Shown one piece after another: positions 49,013 to 59,615 of a DNA stretch of 64,000 nucleotides. Made by a program: the position numbers and the translations under genes. The notes under the pieces were generated by a model, which saw nothing but the letters and a program-made list of their open reading frames with translations, had not been told where the DNA came from and made no database searches. Each line of letters begins with the position of its first letter. Position 1 is the stretch's first letter. This stretch comes from Parvularia atlantis (lineage: Eukaryota; Opisthokonta; Rotosphaerida), in contig CALSCO010000253.1 of NCBI GenBank assembly GCA_943704415.1, positions 1-64,000 on the forward strand. Direction: 5' to 3'.

Positions 49013-51778
49013 TCACGACGTCGTCGCCGGGAGGTGGACCACGAAGGGGCTGCCGGGCACGTGCGCCCGGTCGGCATCGGTGCGCTGGCGGTGCGCGTGC
49101 GCCGTCAGCGGTGCGCGCACATGCACCCGCCGCGCTGTGCGCACCCGGATCTCGATCGAGTAGTCGTTGGCCGAGGGCCGCGGGTACGTCAGCGACCAGC
49201 CCGAGGCGTCGGCGCTGACGGCGATGGGTGTTGCCTTGTTGTTGACCACGAGCGCCGCCGTCACCGGCGCCACCGCGAGGCTGTCCGAAGCGACCCGGGA
49301 GACCTGCGTTCTTGGTGAGCCGCTGCTGCGCGTGCGCTGACGAAGAGGCGCACCTGCTCGCCCTCGGACGAAAGTACATGCTGGTTGACCGCGACGTGCA
49401 CGCACTGGCTCGTCGCGGCCGTGTCGCCGTGCAGTCCCGGGCCGGTTGCGCTGACGACCGTCTTGTGTGGCAGATCGACCGTGAACGGGCTGCCCTTGAC
49501 GTGCGCCTGGCCGACCTTTACTGTTGCGCGCCAGCACGGGTGTTGGTGCCCGCATTGAGCACAAGCACAGGCGCCGGCGCGCACGCACCGTTGATGGTGA
49601 GGCTGGAGGACGGCAGCACGTGCACGGTGTAGTTGACGAGGAGCTGTTTCGTGCCGTCGAGTGCCGTGACCGTCAGTTTGTAGTCGGTCGGCGACAGACC
49701 CGCAGCCGTCAGAGACACGTGCGTGCTGGCGAGCGCGACGTCCTGCGGGCACGGGCCAGAGTCACTGCGGGACGGGTGGCCGCGTGTGAGTCTCGGCGCA
49801 CTTGGAGGCCACACGCACCATTGCACGGCGACCCAGAAAGAGCTGTTGAAGCTGTAGGGCGTGCGGACGTCCGCGGGCCAGGGCATCTGCGTCGTCAGGT
49901 TGCCGACGGTCGACGCGGCCGCGATGGGGCCCGATGCCACCAGCCACAGTGGGCACATGAAGACCGCCACGACCGCCAGCAGCGCCACAAAGACGGCCAC
50001 GGCCGCGCCCGACGCCAGGCTCGACGGGAATGTAGAGCTCGTCTTGGCCGAGCGCGAGCGCATCGCGGTCGCGCTGACCTTGGCCAGCTGCCGCCGGCGG
50101 TACTCGATGCACTTGCCGGCAGAGAGCGCATGCACGGCCTGTCCAGTGACGCTGTCAGCGCAAACGCAGGCTGTAGCGGTTCGCGCACGCACCTGCAGGC
50201 GCGGCGACATGAGCAGCTCGCGCATGAGGCTCATGTCCGAGTGCTCCCGGTTCTCGACCTCGCACGTGCCCCAGGGGTACACGCGGCCGGATTGCTGGGC
50301 GCGGCGTGCGTTGTCAGTGCGGCACGCGGGAGGGGAGACGGAGCACACCTGCGTCGGCGCGCACACGACCGCGAAGGGGAAATGGCCCGCGTACTCGCGA
50401 AGCTCGTGCGCCGCGCGCAGGCCCAGGTCATACACGGGGATGCGGCGCTCCTCGAGCGTGCGCAGCACGACCTCGCGGAACTGGCGCAGCTCGCTGACGG
50501 TCATCTGCGGTTTCGCACGCGTGTCTCAGCCGGCGCGTGCGCGCGACGCACGTCGGCGCTCGCCGCACCGTGTCGGCCTTGGCGATGACGGGCACGATGA
50601 TAACGTACTCGGACAGGCGCTGCATGAAGATCAGGTCGTTCTCCTTGAGGCTGTGCGAGAGTAAGTCGCGCGCGCGCGGCCGGGTGCGGACGCACCGATG
50701 GGCCGAGATGAAGTAGAAGCACAGGTCGACGCACGGCTTCCGGGACATGCTCTGGCCGAGGATGTCGCGCAGGAAGCTCTCCGGCGCCTCGTTGCTGAAG
50801 TTTGAGATGGTCTCTTGCAGCAGCGCCGCGAGGGCGTTCAGCACGGGCTCGATTGCGTCGTCCAGATGAGGCGTGTCGCCGTAGCCTGGCGCGCCCACAA
50901 CGCTCTCAGCCGTGGGCGCGCACAGGCAGCAGGCGCTGAGCGCACCCTTCGTGTCGTGCACCTGGCAGATCAGCTTGCCGTCGGTGGTGTTGGACGGGTT
51001 GAGGTCGTTCAGGGACACTGTCACCATCCAGCTCGTAAGGCCTTTTGTCGGCTGGCTGAGCACGTTGTCGGCGGTGCTCGGGCCCGCGCCGGCGCCGGTG
51101 TCGGTGTTGTCGGCGCGCGCGAACGTGACTTTGGTCTGGACGCCATGCACGCCCCGTCCGACGGCCGACTTTGCAAACGACGTCTTGCCTGTCACGGATC
51201 GGGCGGGTGAGGAGGCGGTGTGAGACACGCGCGGGCGCATGCCACGCACCGAGACCCGACTCGCCCGCGACCATCAGGTTGACGTGCACGTCGTTGTAGT
51301 GGCCGCGGATCGCCGTCGTGTCGTTGCCGCGCTGGTCGGCGTACGGCGGCGCGGGCATGATCAGCTGCACGGACGTGGGTGACGTCGCGGCCGATCCGGC
51401 GGACGCGGGCTGCTGCTCGCGCTGCATGGGCTGCTGCTTGGGCTGCTGCTCGTGCTGCTGCTTGGGCTGTTCGGGCTGCTGCTCGGGCTGCTGCTCGGGC
51501 TGCTGCTCGGGCTGCTGCTCGCGCTGTTCAGGCTGCTCGGTCTCGCCGAGCTCGTCGGTCTCGTCGGTCTCGCCGGTCTCGCTGGTCTCGCTGACTTCGT
51601 CGACCTCGTCGGGCTCGCGCGGCTGCTCGGGCTGCTCGAGCACCGTGGCCGACACGAGCAGAAAGTCGCCCAGGGCGGCGGCGCTCGCGTCGGTGCTGTC
51701 GGCCGGGGCCGGGGCCGAGCACGGCGGCGTGAGCGGGTCTCCGGCGACAGGCTTGGCGTCGCTGAGCGGGCCGTCCAT
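49013..51778 (-). CDS. Septin with transmembrane helix and filamin-like Ig domains
   Basis: Residues 1-130 are acidic and Gln/Glu-rich (PEQQPEQQ repeats). The septin GTPase follows: HVNLMVAGESGLG|KTSFAKSAV (P-loop split by an intron at 51188/51250), G3 VHDTKGYGDTPHLDDAIEPV, KPCVDLCFYFISAHR, LKENDLIFMQRLSEYVIIVP, G4 VIAKADT, VSELRQFREVVLRTLEER, and the septin unique element GRVYPWGTCEVENREHSD, ending KCIEYRRRQLAK. That last exon continues, without interruption, into a strong transmembrane segment (AVAVFVALLAVVAVFMCPLW, about 49935-50010) and then beta-rich repeats after it, including filamin-type strands VKGSPFTVDLP...SATGPGL and VPGSPFVVHLP. The G3 proline is Lys. Ends TGA at 49013. The TM-filamin tail is highly unusual. 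Confidence 0.82.
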
Positions 51779-51930
51779 TTGTGTGCGCGCGCGGTGTGAC
51801 GGGGGCTGCCGGCACGAAACGTGGGGTTCTTGAAGCCCGCTTCGGCGGTCCGTGACACAGGCGAGGACACGTGTCGCGCCGCGACTTGGCCGCAAAAAGT
51901 TTCACGGGGCGACGTCACCGGCGGCGTGCC

Positions 51931-51990
51931 AGAGAGAGAGAGAGAGAGAGAGAGAGCCTGAGAGAGAGCTAATAATAATAATATTAATTA
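51931..51990. repeat. GA repeat followed by AT-rich TAA/ATT tract
   Basis: A short GA repeat (51931-51968) is followed by aataataataatattaatta, the most AT-rich stretch of the window. It ends about 30 bp before the start codon of the alpha/beta hydrolase and may be its core promoter. Confidence 0.75.
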
Positions 51991-52018
51991 GCGAACGGGA
52001 CCCGTGACGACTTCCGCC

Positions 52019-53334
52019 ATGCTGCAAAGTGCGGGTGTCAGTCCGGCGGTGGTCGTCGGCGCGGTCGTGCTTGGCCTGGCCGTGCCGCTGACGGCGTACG
52101 TGATGACGGCGTTCCCGGCGAACGGTGCGCCCCGCCGTGTGCGCGTGCGCCGTGTGCGACGATGCGAAGTGCGCAGACTACGTCGAGCAGGAGATCGTGC
52201 GCCAAAACACGCGCATCATTCGCGTGCGCGGCAAGGGACGAGGCATGCACGCGCGTCGCCAGCGTCGCCCTGACACGGCGCGCGCACAGAACCTGCGCGT
52301 TGTGGTCGTCAACGAGAGCGGCAAGGACAACGTCCCGACACTCTTCTTTGTCCACGGCTTTGGCGGCCGCGCGGACCAGTGGGCCGAGCAGATGGCGGAT
52401 CTCAAGGGGTGCGCACCACGCGTACACCGGGTCCGTGCTCTGTGCGAGCCGACAGGCGTGCATGCAGGACGTTCCGCATCGTGGCCATCGAGCTGGTTGG
52501 CCACGGGTGCAGTGAGATCTCGACGCGCGACGACGACTACCGCTTCGCGGCGCTTGTGGACGACCTCGAGCTGCTCTTTGCCGACCTTGCGGGCGAGAAC
52601 GACAGCAACACCGTGCGCCACGTGCCGCGTGCCTGCGGGTGGGGCCGGGCTGAGCTTGCGACGGCAGATCGTCGCGCACAGTTACGGCACGGCGCTGACC
52701 ATCGCGCTGCTCGAGCGCGAGGCCGTGCGCGGCCGGGTCGGCGCGGTCGTGCTGGTCGGCGCGGCCGGCGGCAAGCCCTTCCGCACGCCCGCGCCGTGGG
52801 TGCTCGCGCTGCCAGACCTGGCGTGGGACGTCGTGCGCGCGGCCGGGCGTCTCGGCGGCGAGCGCTCGCCGTCCGTGCTGCAGTTTGTGCACGAGTCGGC
52901 GCCCGCAGCCGTCAAGCACAAACAGCTCGTGTTGGGCATGATCAACGACACGGTGCGGCGCGGCGCGGTGCGGTGTCGACCTCGAGCGCGTCGCTGACGA
53001 CGGAGCAACAGGGCGTGGTCAAGCGCATGATCAAGGGCATGTCCTGGCCGTCGCTCGAGACCGAGACGCGCGCGCTGCTCGGCGTGCGGGTCATGCTCGT
53101 GACCGGCGCCGAGGACCGCATCACAACGCCGCATAAGCTCGAGCCGCTGCAGCGCTTCCTCGGTGCGGCCGCGCGCGTGCATCTCCTCGACCGCGTCGGC
53201 CACAACGTGCGCCGCTCTCGAGCGCGCGGTGCGCCTGCTCACGGCTGTGCGCGCGCGTGCCGCAGGTCATGATCGAGGCGCCGCAGGTGCTGTCGCGCCT
53301 CATTGCACTGCACGCGACACGGCGGGACCCGTGA
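52019..53334 (+). CDS. Membrane-anchored alpha/beta hydrolase (ABHD8-like)
   Basis: An N-terminal hydrophobic anchor (VVVGAVVLGLAVPLTAYVMT) precedes an alpha/beta-hydrolase fold: oxyanion motif TLFFVHGFGGRADQWAEQM, FRIVAIELVGHGCSEISTRD, the nucleophile elbow IVAHSYGTALTIALLE (Ser in AHSYG), VVLVGAAGG, the catalytic Asp in VTGAEDRITTP, and the catalytic His in LLDRVGHN|VMIEAPQVLSRLI. The HGFGGRADQW signature resembles ABHD8/ABHD4. The substrate is unknown, possibly a lipid ester. Several introns; TGA at 53334. Confidence 0.8.
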
Positions 53335-53530
53335 GACGCGGTGTCTGAGTTTTGCGCAAAGTGCACGATGGACGCTCGGTGACACGACGTCACTCTGTCG
53401 TCGCGCTGGCGGCACCGGCGCGCGCGCGGACTGCTCACTTTCCCCGGGCACCCCGCCGGCGCTGTCCCTCTGCCTCGCCACTCCCGCGACCCTTCCTTCG
53501 CCACCATCCACCCGACGAACGACGCCGACG

Positions 53531-56154
53531 ATGCCGCCGCCGCGCCGCAACCTTGCGGTGCTCGTGTTGGCGCTGCTGCTGCTGCTGCTGCCGCTGCTGC
53601 TAGGCGCGGCCGAGGCGGCGCTGCTCCGCGACAAGTACGGCGGCAAGGCGCAAGTGCTGCGGGTGTGCGGCGTGCTGCCCACTCCTGCCGTGCTGACAGC
53701 CGCCGCCGCAGGTACGCCGGCTCGAGGAGTCGACGACCATCGCGGCCGACCGCGCGGCCAACGGCAAGGGCCTGCGCGAGGACGTCGACCGCCTCGAGAG
53801 CGCCGCGGCGGACGACGAGGGCTTCCTGGAGGGCATGTGGCGGTACACGACGTCACCCTTCCGCATGTTTAAGGTGCGCGCTCGGCCCGCCGCACGCGCC
53901 GCTCACGTCCACGCGCACAGCACCGAGAGGAGCTGGTTGAGATTGTCGACGACGACCCCTGCGCCAAGTATGAGGAGCAGGCGGGTGTGATGTCCAACCT
54001 GCGCAACTGGGTGCGCGCCCCGCGCGGTCGCTCGTTTTGTTGCGGCTGGCTGACGGGACGGGGGCGCCGGCCAGGCGTACTGCAAGGCGCTGCGTGCCAA
54101 GAACGGCGTCGGCTCGTACGTGTCCCGCATCGCCAATGCGCTCGGCAGCGGCGTCAAGAGCGCGGCGCACGGCGCGGCCGAGACGGCCAGGGACACGGCC
54201 GAGACGGTCAAGGACAAGGCCGGGCACGTGCTCGAGCAGACTGAGGAGCGGCTCGAGGACGTGGCGCACGGCGCGGCCGAGACGGCCAAGGGTGCGTTCG
54301 AGACGGCCAAGGACAAGCTGGTGGACGTGGCGCACGGCGCGGCCGAGAAGGCCAAGGAGGCGTACGACGCGACCAAGGAGCGAGTGCACCAGGCGGCCGA
54401 GTACGCGCGTGATCGGGCGGCCGACGCGACCGAGTACGCCAAGGACAAGGCCGAGGACGTGTACGACGCGACCAAGGAGACGGCGCAGCGTGCGACCGAG
54501 TACGCCAAGGACAAGGCCGCCGATGCGTACGACGCGACCAAGGAGACGGCGCAACGTGCGACCGAGTACGCCAAGGACAAGGCCGCCGATGCGTACGACG
54601 CGACCAAGGAGACGGCGCAGCGTGCGACCGACTATGTCAAGGACAAGGCCCAAGACGCGAAGGAGGCCGTGCGCGACACGGCATACGCGGCCAAGGACAA
54701 GGCCGAGGATGCGTATGAGCGCGGCAAGGACAAGGCCCGCGNNNNNNNCCAAGACGCGAAGGAGGCCGTGCGCGACACGGCATACGCGGCCAAGGACAAG
54801 GCCGAGGATGCGTATGAGCGCGGCAAGGACAAGGCCCGCGAGGCGACCGACTATGTCAAGGACAAGGCCCAAGACGCGAAGGAGGCCGTGCGCGACACGG
54901 CATACGCGGCCAAGGACAAGGCCGAGGATGCGTATGAGCGCGGCAAGGACAAGGCCCAGCGCGGCTACGAGTCTGCCAAGGATGCGGCCAAGCGGCGAGC
55001 CGGGCAAGCGCAGGAGACGCTTGCCGGTGCCCGCAACAGCATCAGCAGCATGGCGCGCGACGCCGGCCACGCTCACGTGGTCTCGGCCGGCGACTACGTC
55101 GAGCAGGCGGCCTACTACGCCAAGCGCAAGGCCGACGAGGCGTTCGACAGCGCCTTTGAGCAGTTCCGCAGGTCCCACGTCGACCGCGCCGCGTCCATGG
55201 ACGAGCGCCCGCTCGAGCTCGAGGGCGACCAGGCGAGCGCCGTGGGCGAGCGCGTGACGGGGAGCCGGCATGCACACTTCACCGAGGCCGACACCGAGTA
55301 CGGCCGCGAGCTGCCCGCGCGGCGCGGCTACGGCTCGGCGCCGCAGAAGCTGTACCACCACGTCGAGGAGGACGAATGGGTTACCGACTCGTGCATGGTG
55401 CGTGCGGCGTTCCTCACGTGCGCCGAGGCTCACACGGCCGCGCGAAGGATGACGACACGTGCGAGCCCGTGTACGACCGCGCGAGTACGCCCAGCCGAGT
55501 GGTACGCGTGCATCATCGTCGTTGCTATGCGTGCCTGACTGTGCGCGTAGCCGGAGCCGCTGCACGTCGAGTTTGAGAAGCGGCCGGTCGCGGTCAAGGT
55601 CGTCGGCCACAAGCTGTGGGAGGGCGTCAAGTCGATCCTGCGGCTGCCGCAGCGCCTCGTGATGTTCGTCATCTACCTGCCCAAGCGCATGTTCGACGTC
55701 GTGACGTACATCCCGCGCACGCTGATCGTGCGTCGCGAGCGCGCTGCGCTGGTCGGCTGGCCGTGCGGCGCTGACGGCGCGGTCGCCCGGCGCAGAGCAA
55801 GGCGTTTGGCGTGACCAAGGCCGTGGGCGAGCAGGCCGTGCACGTCGCCGGCGCGGCCAAGGTGCACGATCGCACGGCGAACGCGAGCTGCGGTTGCTGA
55901 TGGCGCCGCGCAGGACAAAATCGAGCACGGCGTCGAGTGGACGCGCGACGAGGCGCGCTACGTCGTGGGCAAGGTCACGGACGGCGCCAAGGTGCGCGTG
56001 CCGTGCGACGGCGCGTGGGGTGACGGCTGAGACGGCGCACGCGACGGTGCAGCGGGCCGTCGGCACCGACACGGGCAAGCAGTGCGCGTGCGACGACAAG
56101 TGCCAGGAGTGCTGCTGCTGCAAGCACCTCGAAACGGGCACGGCGTGTCTGTGA
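53531..56154 (+). CDS. Secreted LEA-like (group 3) amphipathic repeat protein
   Basis: A signal peptide (MPPPRRNLAVLVLALLLLLL) is followed by a short region with one conserved-looking DPCAKYEE, then about 350 residues of Ala/Lys/Glu/Asp/Thr-rich 11-mer helix repeats: AAETARDTAETVKDKAGHVL, TKETAQRATEYAKDKAADAY, DAKEAVRDTAYAAKDKAEDA. This is the pattern of group 3 late-embryogenesis-abundant proteins. After the repeats come an acidic linker, a membrane-active-looking segment (LPQRLVMFVIYLPKRMFDVV), further alpha-helical AKD-type repeats and a Cys-rich end (CACDDKCQECCCCKHLETG). The assembly has a short N gap inside (54742-54748). Secretion or ER location is inferred from the signal peptide. Apolipoprotein-like or surface-coat functions are alternatives to desiccation protection. 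Confidence 0.7.
54651..54989 (+). repeat. 120-bp tandem repeats in the LEA-like gene
   Basis: A 120-bp (40-codon) unit beginning caagacgcgaaggaggcc recurs almost identically at 54651, 54750 and 54870. The first interval is 99 because the N gap lies in it. Degenerate earlier copies of a related 66-bp unit run from about 54360. Confidence 0.9.
54742..54748. other. Assembly gap (7 N)
   Basis: By comparison with the next repeat copy the 7 N stand for 28 bases, or 28 plus a multiple of 120. The listed length is nominal. A 21-base difference keeps the reading frame. Confidence 0.9.
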
Positions 56155-56169
56155 GCCTCCCTAGCTTGC

Positions 56170-56175
56170 TGTACA
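56170..56175. terminator. Shared TGTACA palindrome between LEA-like and CSTF2 genes
   Basis: Located in the 59 bp spacer between the convergent stops (56154 and 56214). Same hexamer as in other 3' spacers. Confidence 0.35.
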
Positions 56176-56213
56176 GTCTTCAGTTCCTGCGTTGTCCCCT
56201 CGCTCGGGACGGT

Positions 56214-57775
56214 TCAACGCATCCGCCGCTGCTGGCGCATCGGCTGCAGGCGTGGGCCCGCTCAGTGCTCACGCAGGCCGAGCGCGCGAGACACGCACGT
56301 CCTGCTCAAGACGCGGGTCGCGGAAGCGCGAGCGCTCGTCGTCGCGGTAGCGCGGGATGTCTGGCGGCGGCGGCGGCCCGCGCGGGTCACGCGGATCGCG
56401 CGGGTCGCGGGGATCACGTGGCGCGGGCATGGCGTAGACCATCGCGTCGCGGTCGCTCTCTGTGGACGGCAGCGCTCAGTCGCAGCACGCACGACCCTGG
56501 CCACGCACGCACCCATCATCGGCGGCGCGCCCATCGGCCCAGCGTGCCCGCCTGAACGGCAGTGAGGTCAGCGCCCAACACGGCGCAACGCCGCACACAC
56601 CGTCGTAGTCGTAGCGCCCGTAGTAGCCCGCCGGCGGCGGCGGCATGCCCATCTGCCCCGGGCGGCCCATCGGCGGCGGCGGCGGCCCGCCCGGCATGCC
56701 CATGGGCGGCGGCACGGGGCCCACCCCGCGCATCTGCGGCGGCGGCGGCCCGCCGGGCATCCCCATCGGCGGCGGCGGCCCCGGCTGGCCTGGGAGGCCT
56801 GACCCGCCGTGCATGAGGCTCTGTGTATGCGCGCGCGTGTGAGCACCCGCGTGTGCCCGGGCGCGCGTGCGGCGCACCGAGACCATGTCGGGCCGGATAA
56901 GGCCAAGCAGGACGAGCGATTCGGCGATGGCGTAGGCAAACTGCGGGTTGTTGAGCATGAGTTGGCGCGCCTTCTCGGGCTCCTGCACGGCCATCATCTG
57001 CTCGCGTGCCGATCAGCCGCCCTGTACGGGCGCCGCTCGCCGGGCGCACGCACGCGCAGCTGCTTCATCAGCTCGTGGATCTGCACGGGCGAGAGCGACT
57101 TGATGGCGGCGACGATGTCGCTCAGGATCGCCTCGGGCGGGCGCGCGACCGGCGGTGCGCCCGGTGGGCCCTGCGCGGCCGGCGGCGGCGGGAGCCCCTG
57201 CGGCGGCAGCAGCGCGCTCGGCGGCGGCGCCCCGTACGGCGGCACGCCCGGGCCGGAGCCAGCGGGTAGGCCGGGTCCCAACGGCGGCGGCGGCCCGCGC
57301 GTCTGTGGCGATAAGTCGGGATGAGCGCCCGCGGCGGGGGGGGAGGCGGTGCGAGGCCGCGGGACGCACGCCAAAGCCGCCGGGCGGCCCGCGCTCGTCG
57401 ATGGCGGCGACCTGGTCGTAGTCGGTCGCGTCGAGGCGGAGCGTGCGCCCGTTGAGCTCGTAGTTGCTCAGGTTGCGCAGCGCCGACCGCGCCGTCTCCG
57501 CGTCCTGGTACTCACAGAAGCCGAAGCCGCGCGGCTTGCCGTCGCGGTCGAACATGAGCCTTGGTGCGCGCCGCAGCGGTCAGGCGGGCCAAGCGCGCGG
57601 CCGGCCGGGCGACGCACCGGAACGCCACGACCGGGCCGACCTCCTGGAAGACGTCGACCAGCGTCTCCTCGGTCGCGTCGAACGGGATGTTGCCCACTGG
57701 CGGGCACGGCGCGGCGGCGTGAGCGCGGGCGACTCGCGCGAGAGCCGCGCCCTGTACCGAAGAGGACGCGCGACA
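56214..57775 (-). CDS. CSTF2: Cleavage stimulation factor subunit 2 (CstF-64)
   Basis: mRNA 3'-end processing factor that binds GU-rich sequence downstream of poly(A) sites. Exon 1 is MSRVLF, joined by a short intron to the [23 protein letters not shown] (RNP2 in the first strand) and, after another intron, [20 protein letters not shown] (RNP1 GFGFCEY) with [18 protein letters not shown]. The CstF-64 hinge that binds CstF-77 and symplekin follows: [20 protein letters not shown] then [21 protein letters not shown] Gly/Pro/Met-rich region and a [13 protein letters not shown] run follow. The short end is read either through a last intron (56214, [13 protein letters not shown]) or to a stop at 56269. 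The C-terminal CSTF_C helices of animal CstF-64 are not seen. Confidence 0.9.
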
Positions 57776-57930
57776 TTGCTGGTGCGAAAGTACGAGGACG
57801 TACACGGTCTCTTTCAGCGTCGTGCAACCATGGTACGTCACGGTCACGTGGTCCGCGCCAAACCCCTCTCGCGCTCGTCCGCGCACCGCGAACCGCGCCT
57901 CACGGCCCGCACGCCGCACGACCGCATACA

Positions 57931-57965
57931 CGGATGGATGGATGGGTGGGCGGATGGGTAGATGG
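57931..57965 (+). promoter_or_regulatory. GGATGG-rich element at RPL5 5' end
   Basis: cggatggatggatgggtgggcggatgg lies at the start of RPL5. A like-oriented GGATGG array lies just upstream of RPL14 (60322-60350). Possibly a shared ribosomal-protein-gene promoter or initiator element. Confidence 0.4.
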
Positions 57966-59388
57966 CCAGCGCGCTGAACCCGCCCGCTTGCGCGCACAGC
58001 CGTTCCTCAAGACGGTCAAGTCGAAGGCCTACTTCAAGCGGTTCCAGACCAAGTACCGCAGGCGCCGCGGTGCGTGCCCCCTCCCACGCACTCCGCCCCC
58101 TCTGCCGCGCGCCACCCCGCTCCGAGCCTCGCACCCGCCTCTGGGCTCGCGGCGCGCCGCCTCCCGCCCCACGCCGCACCGCGCGACCTGATGATCCTAT
58201 AGTTCACCTGAGCGCCGCTCTGACGACGAACTACAAACCAAAAATCAAATTCTTTCGCACCTATCTGAACCCTCTGCGCGCCGTGCTGCCCGCGCGGGCC
58301 CCCTTCGCTGGCTGTACTCTGCTTTGCCGCGTGCTCGGCGCGAGACTGACGGCCCATGCTCCCACCCTCGTCGCGTCTGTGCGCGCGCGCCGACAGAGGG
58401 CAAGACCGACTACTACGCGCGCAAGCGTCTCATCACGCAGGCCAAGAACAAGTACAACAGCCCCAAGTACCGCTTCGTCGTGCGCTTCACCAACCGCGAT
58501 GTGGTGGCGCAAGTCATCTACGCCAAGATCGAGGGCGACCATGTGATGACCGCGGCGTACGGGCACGAGCTGGCCAAGTACGGCATCAAGGTGCGAGCAG
58601 GGGGGCGGCGGCGCGTGCAGAGCGGTCGCGTGCAGGGGTGGGCGGCTGAGCGTGCCGCGGCCTTGCCCGTCAGGTCGGCTGGACCAACTACGCGTCGGCG
58701 TACGCCGTCGGGCTGCTCTGCGCGCGGCGCCTGCTGAAGAAGATCGGCCTGGAAGACAAGTACAAGGGCCAGACCAAAGTTGACGGCGCCATGTACACGG
58801 TCGAGGAGATCGCCGACGGCCCGCGCCCGTTCACGGCCAACCTCGACGTTGGCATCAACCGGACAACGACCGGCTCGCGCATCTTTGGCGTGCTCAAGGG
58901 CGCGGTCGACGGCGGCCTCAACATCCCGCACAGTGAGCGCCGCTTCCCGGGCTACGACGCCGAGGCGAAGAAGTTTGACCCTGAAGTGCGTGTGCACGTC
59001 GTTGTGCGTGCCCGCCCGTGGCTCAGACGTCGTTGCGCGCGGCGTGCGCCAGGTGCTGCGCAAGCGCATCTTTGCCGAGCACATCTCCGAGTACATCAAG
59101 CTGCTGCAGGACGAGAACCCCGACCTGTACAAGAAGCAGTTCTCGCGCTTCATCAAGGAGGGCATCAAGGGCTCCGAGATCCCCGAGCTGTACAAAAAGG
59201 CGCACGCGGCCATCCGCAAGGACCCGACCGCGGCCAAGAAGGAGGCCAAGAAGGTCGAGCCCAAGCGCTACAGCCACAAGCGCCTCACCTACGAGCAGCG
59301 CAAGGCGCGCGTGGCGCAGAAGAAGAGCCTGCACAAGACGCAGCAGGCCGCTGTGGAGGCGGCGGGCGATGGCGAGGACGACGAGTGA
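57934..59388 (+). CDS. RPL5: 60S ribosomal protein L5 (uL18)
   Basis: 5S rRNA-binding ribosomal protein. Exon 2 [20 protein letters not shown] is joined by a 327-nt intron (58070-58396) to [20 protein letters not shown], then [100 protein letters not shown], and [20 protein letters not shown] with the basic C-terminal helix. The first exon is tiny and hard to fix because several ATGs lie in a GGATG repeat; MDGW|PFLKT with an ATG at 57934 splices in phase. The long intron stands out and seems to host a snoRNA. Ends TGA at 59388. Confidence 0.94.
58176..58286 (+). ncRNA. Candidate intronic box C/D snoRNA
   Basis: Within the RPL5 intron: box C TGATGAT (58189-58195), box D' CTGA (58208-58211), box C' TGACGA (58221-58226), box D CTGA (58265-58268). 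The flanks gcaccgcgcg (58176-58185) and cgcgccgtgc (58277-58286) can pair over 10 positions with one mismatch, closing a terminal stem. The interior is AT-rich (ctacaaaccaaaaatcaaa) unlike the surroundings. RPL5 introns host snoRNAs in other eukaryotes. The base before box C is C rather than purine, and the stem is offset from the D box, so this stays a candidate. Confidence 0.55.
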
Positions 59389-59615
59389 GGGCTGGACCGG
59401 GGCTGGCCTGTGCGCGCGCGCGTTCCTGTGTGCGTGTCGGCCTTCTTGCCTGATGCCGACCTGGACTGGCGTGTGCATGGCGGGTGGGGGCGGGTGGGGT
59501 TGGATGGGCACGGCCGCAGATCCAACCACTGAGCACAAGTGCACACACCGAACGCAACAAGCGCAGACATGCCGCGGAACCGACGCATCCGCATGACAGC
59601 ACAAAGGCGAACGCC

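Noticed and set aside
54360-54989. CRISPR-like or satellite array
   Set aside because: The repeats are in frame, encode 11-mer amphipathic helices and have no unique spacers. The genome is eukaryotic.
53853-56141. A very long minus-strand open frame opposite the LEA-like gene
   Set aside because: It is the antisense shadow of a GC-rich Ala/Lys/Asp repeat. It has no domain, and the plus-strand frame has a signal peptide and consistent splicing.
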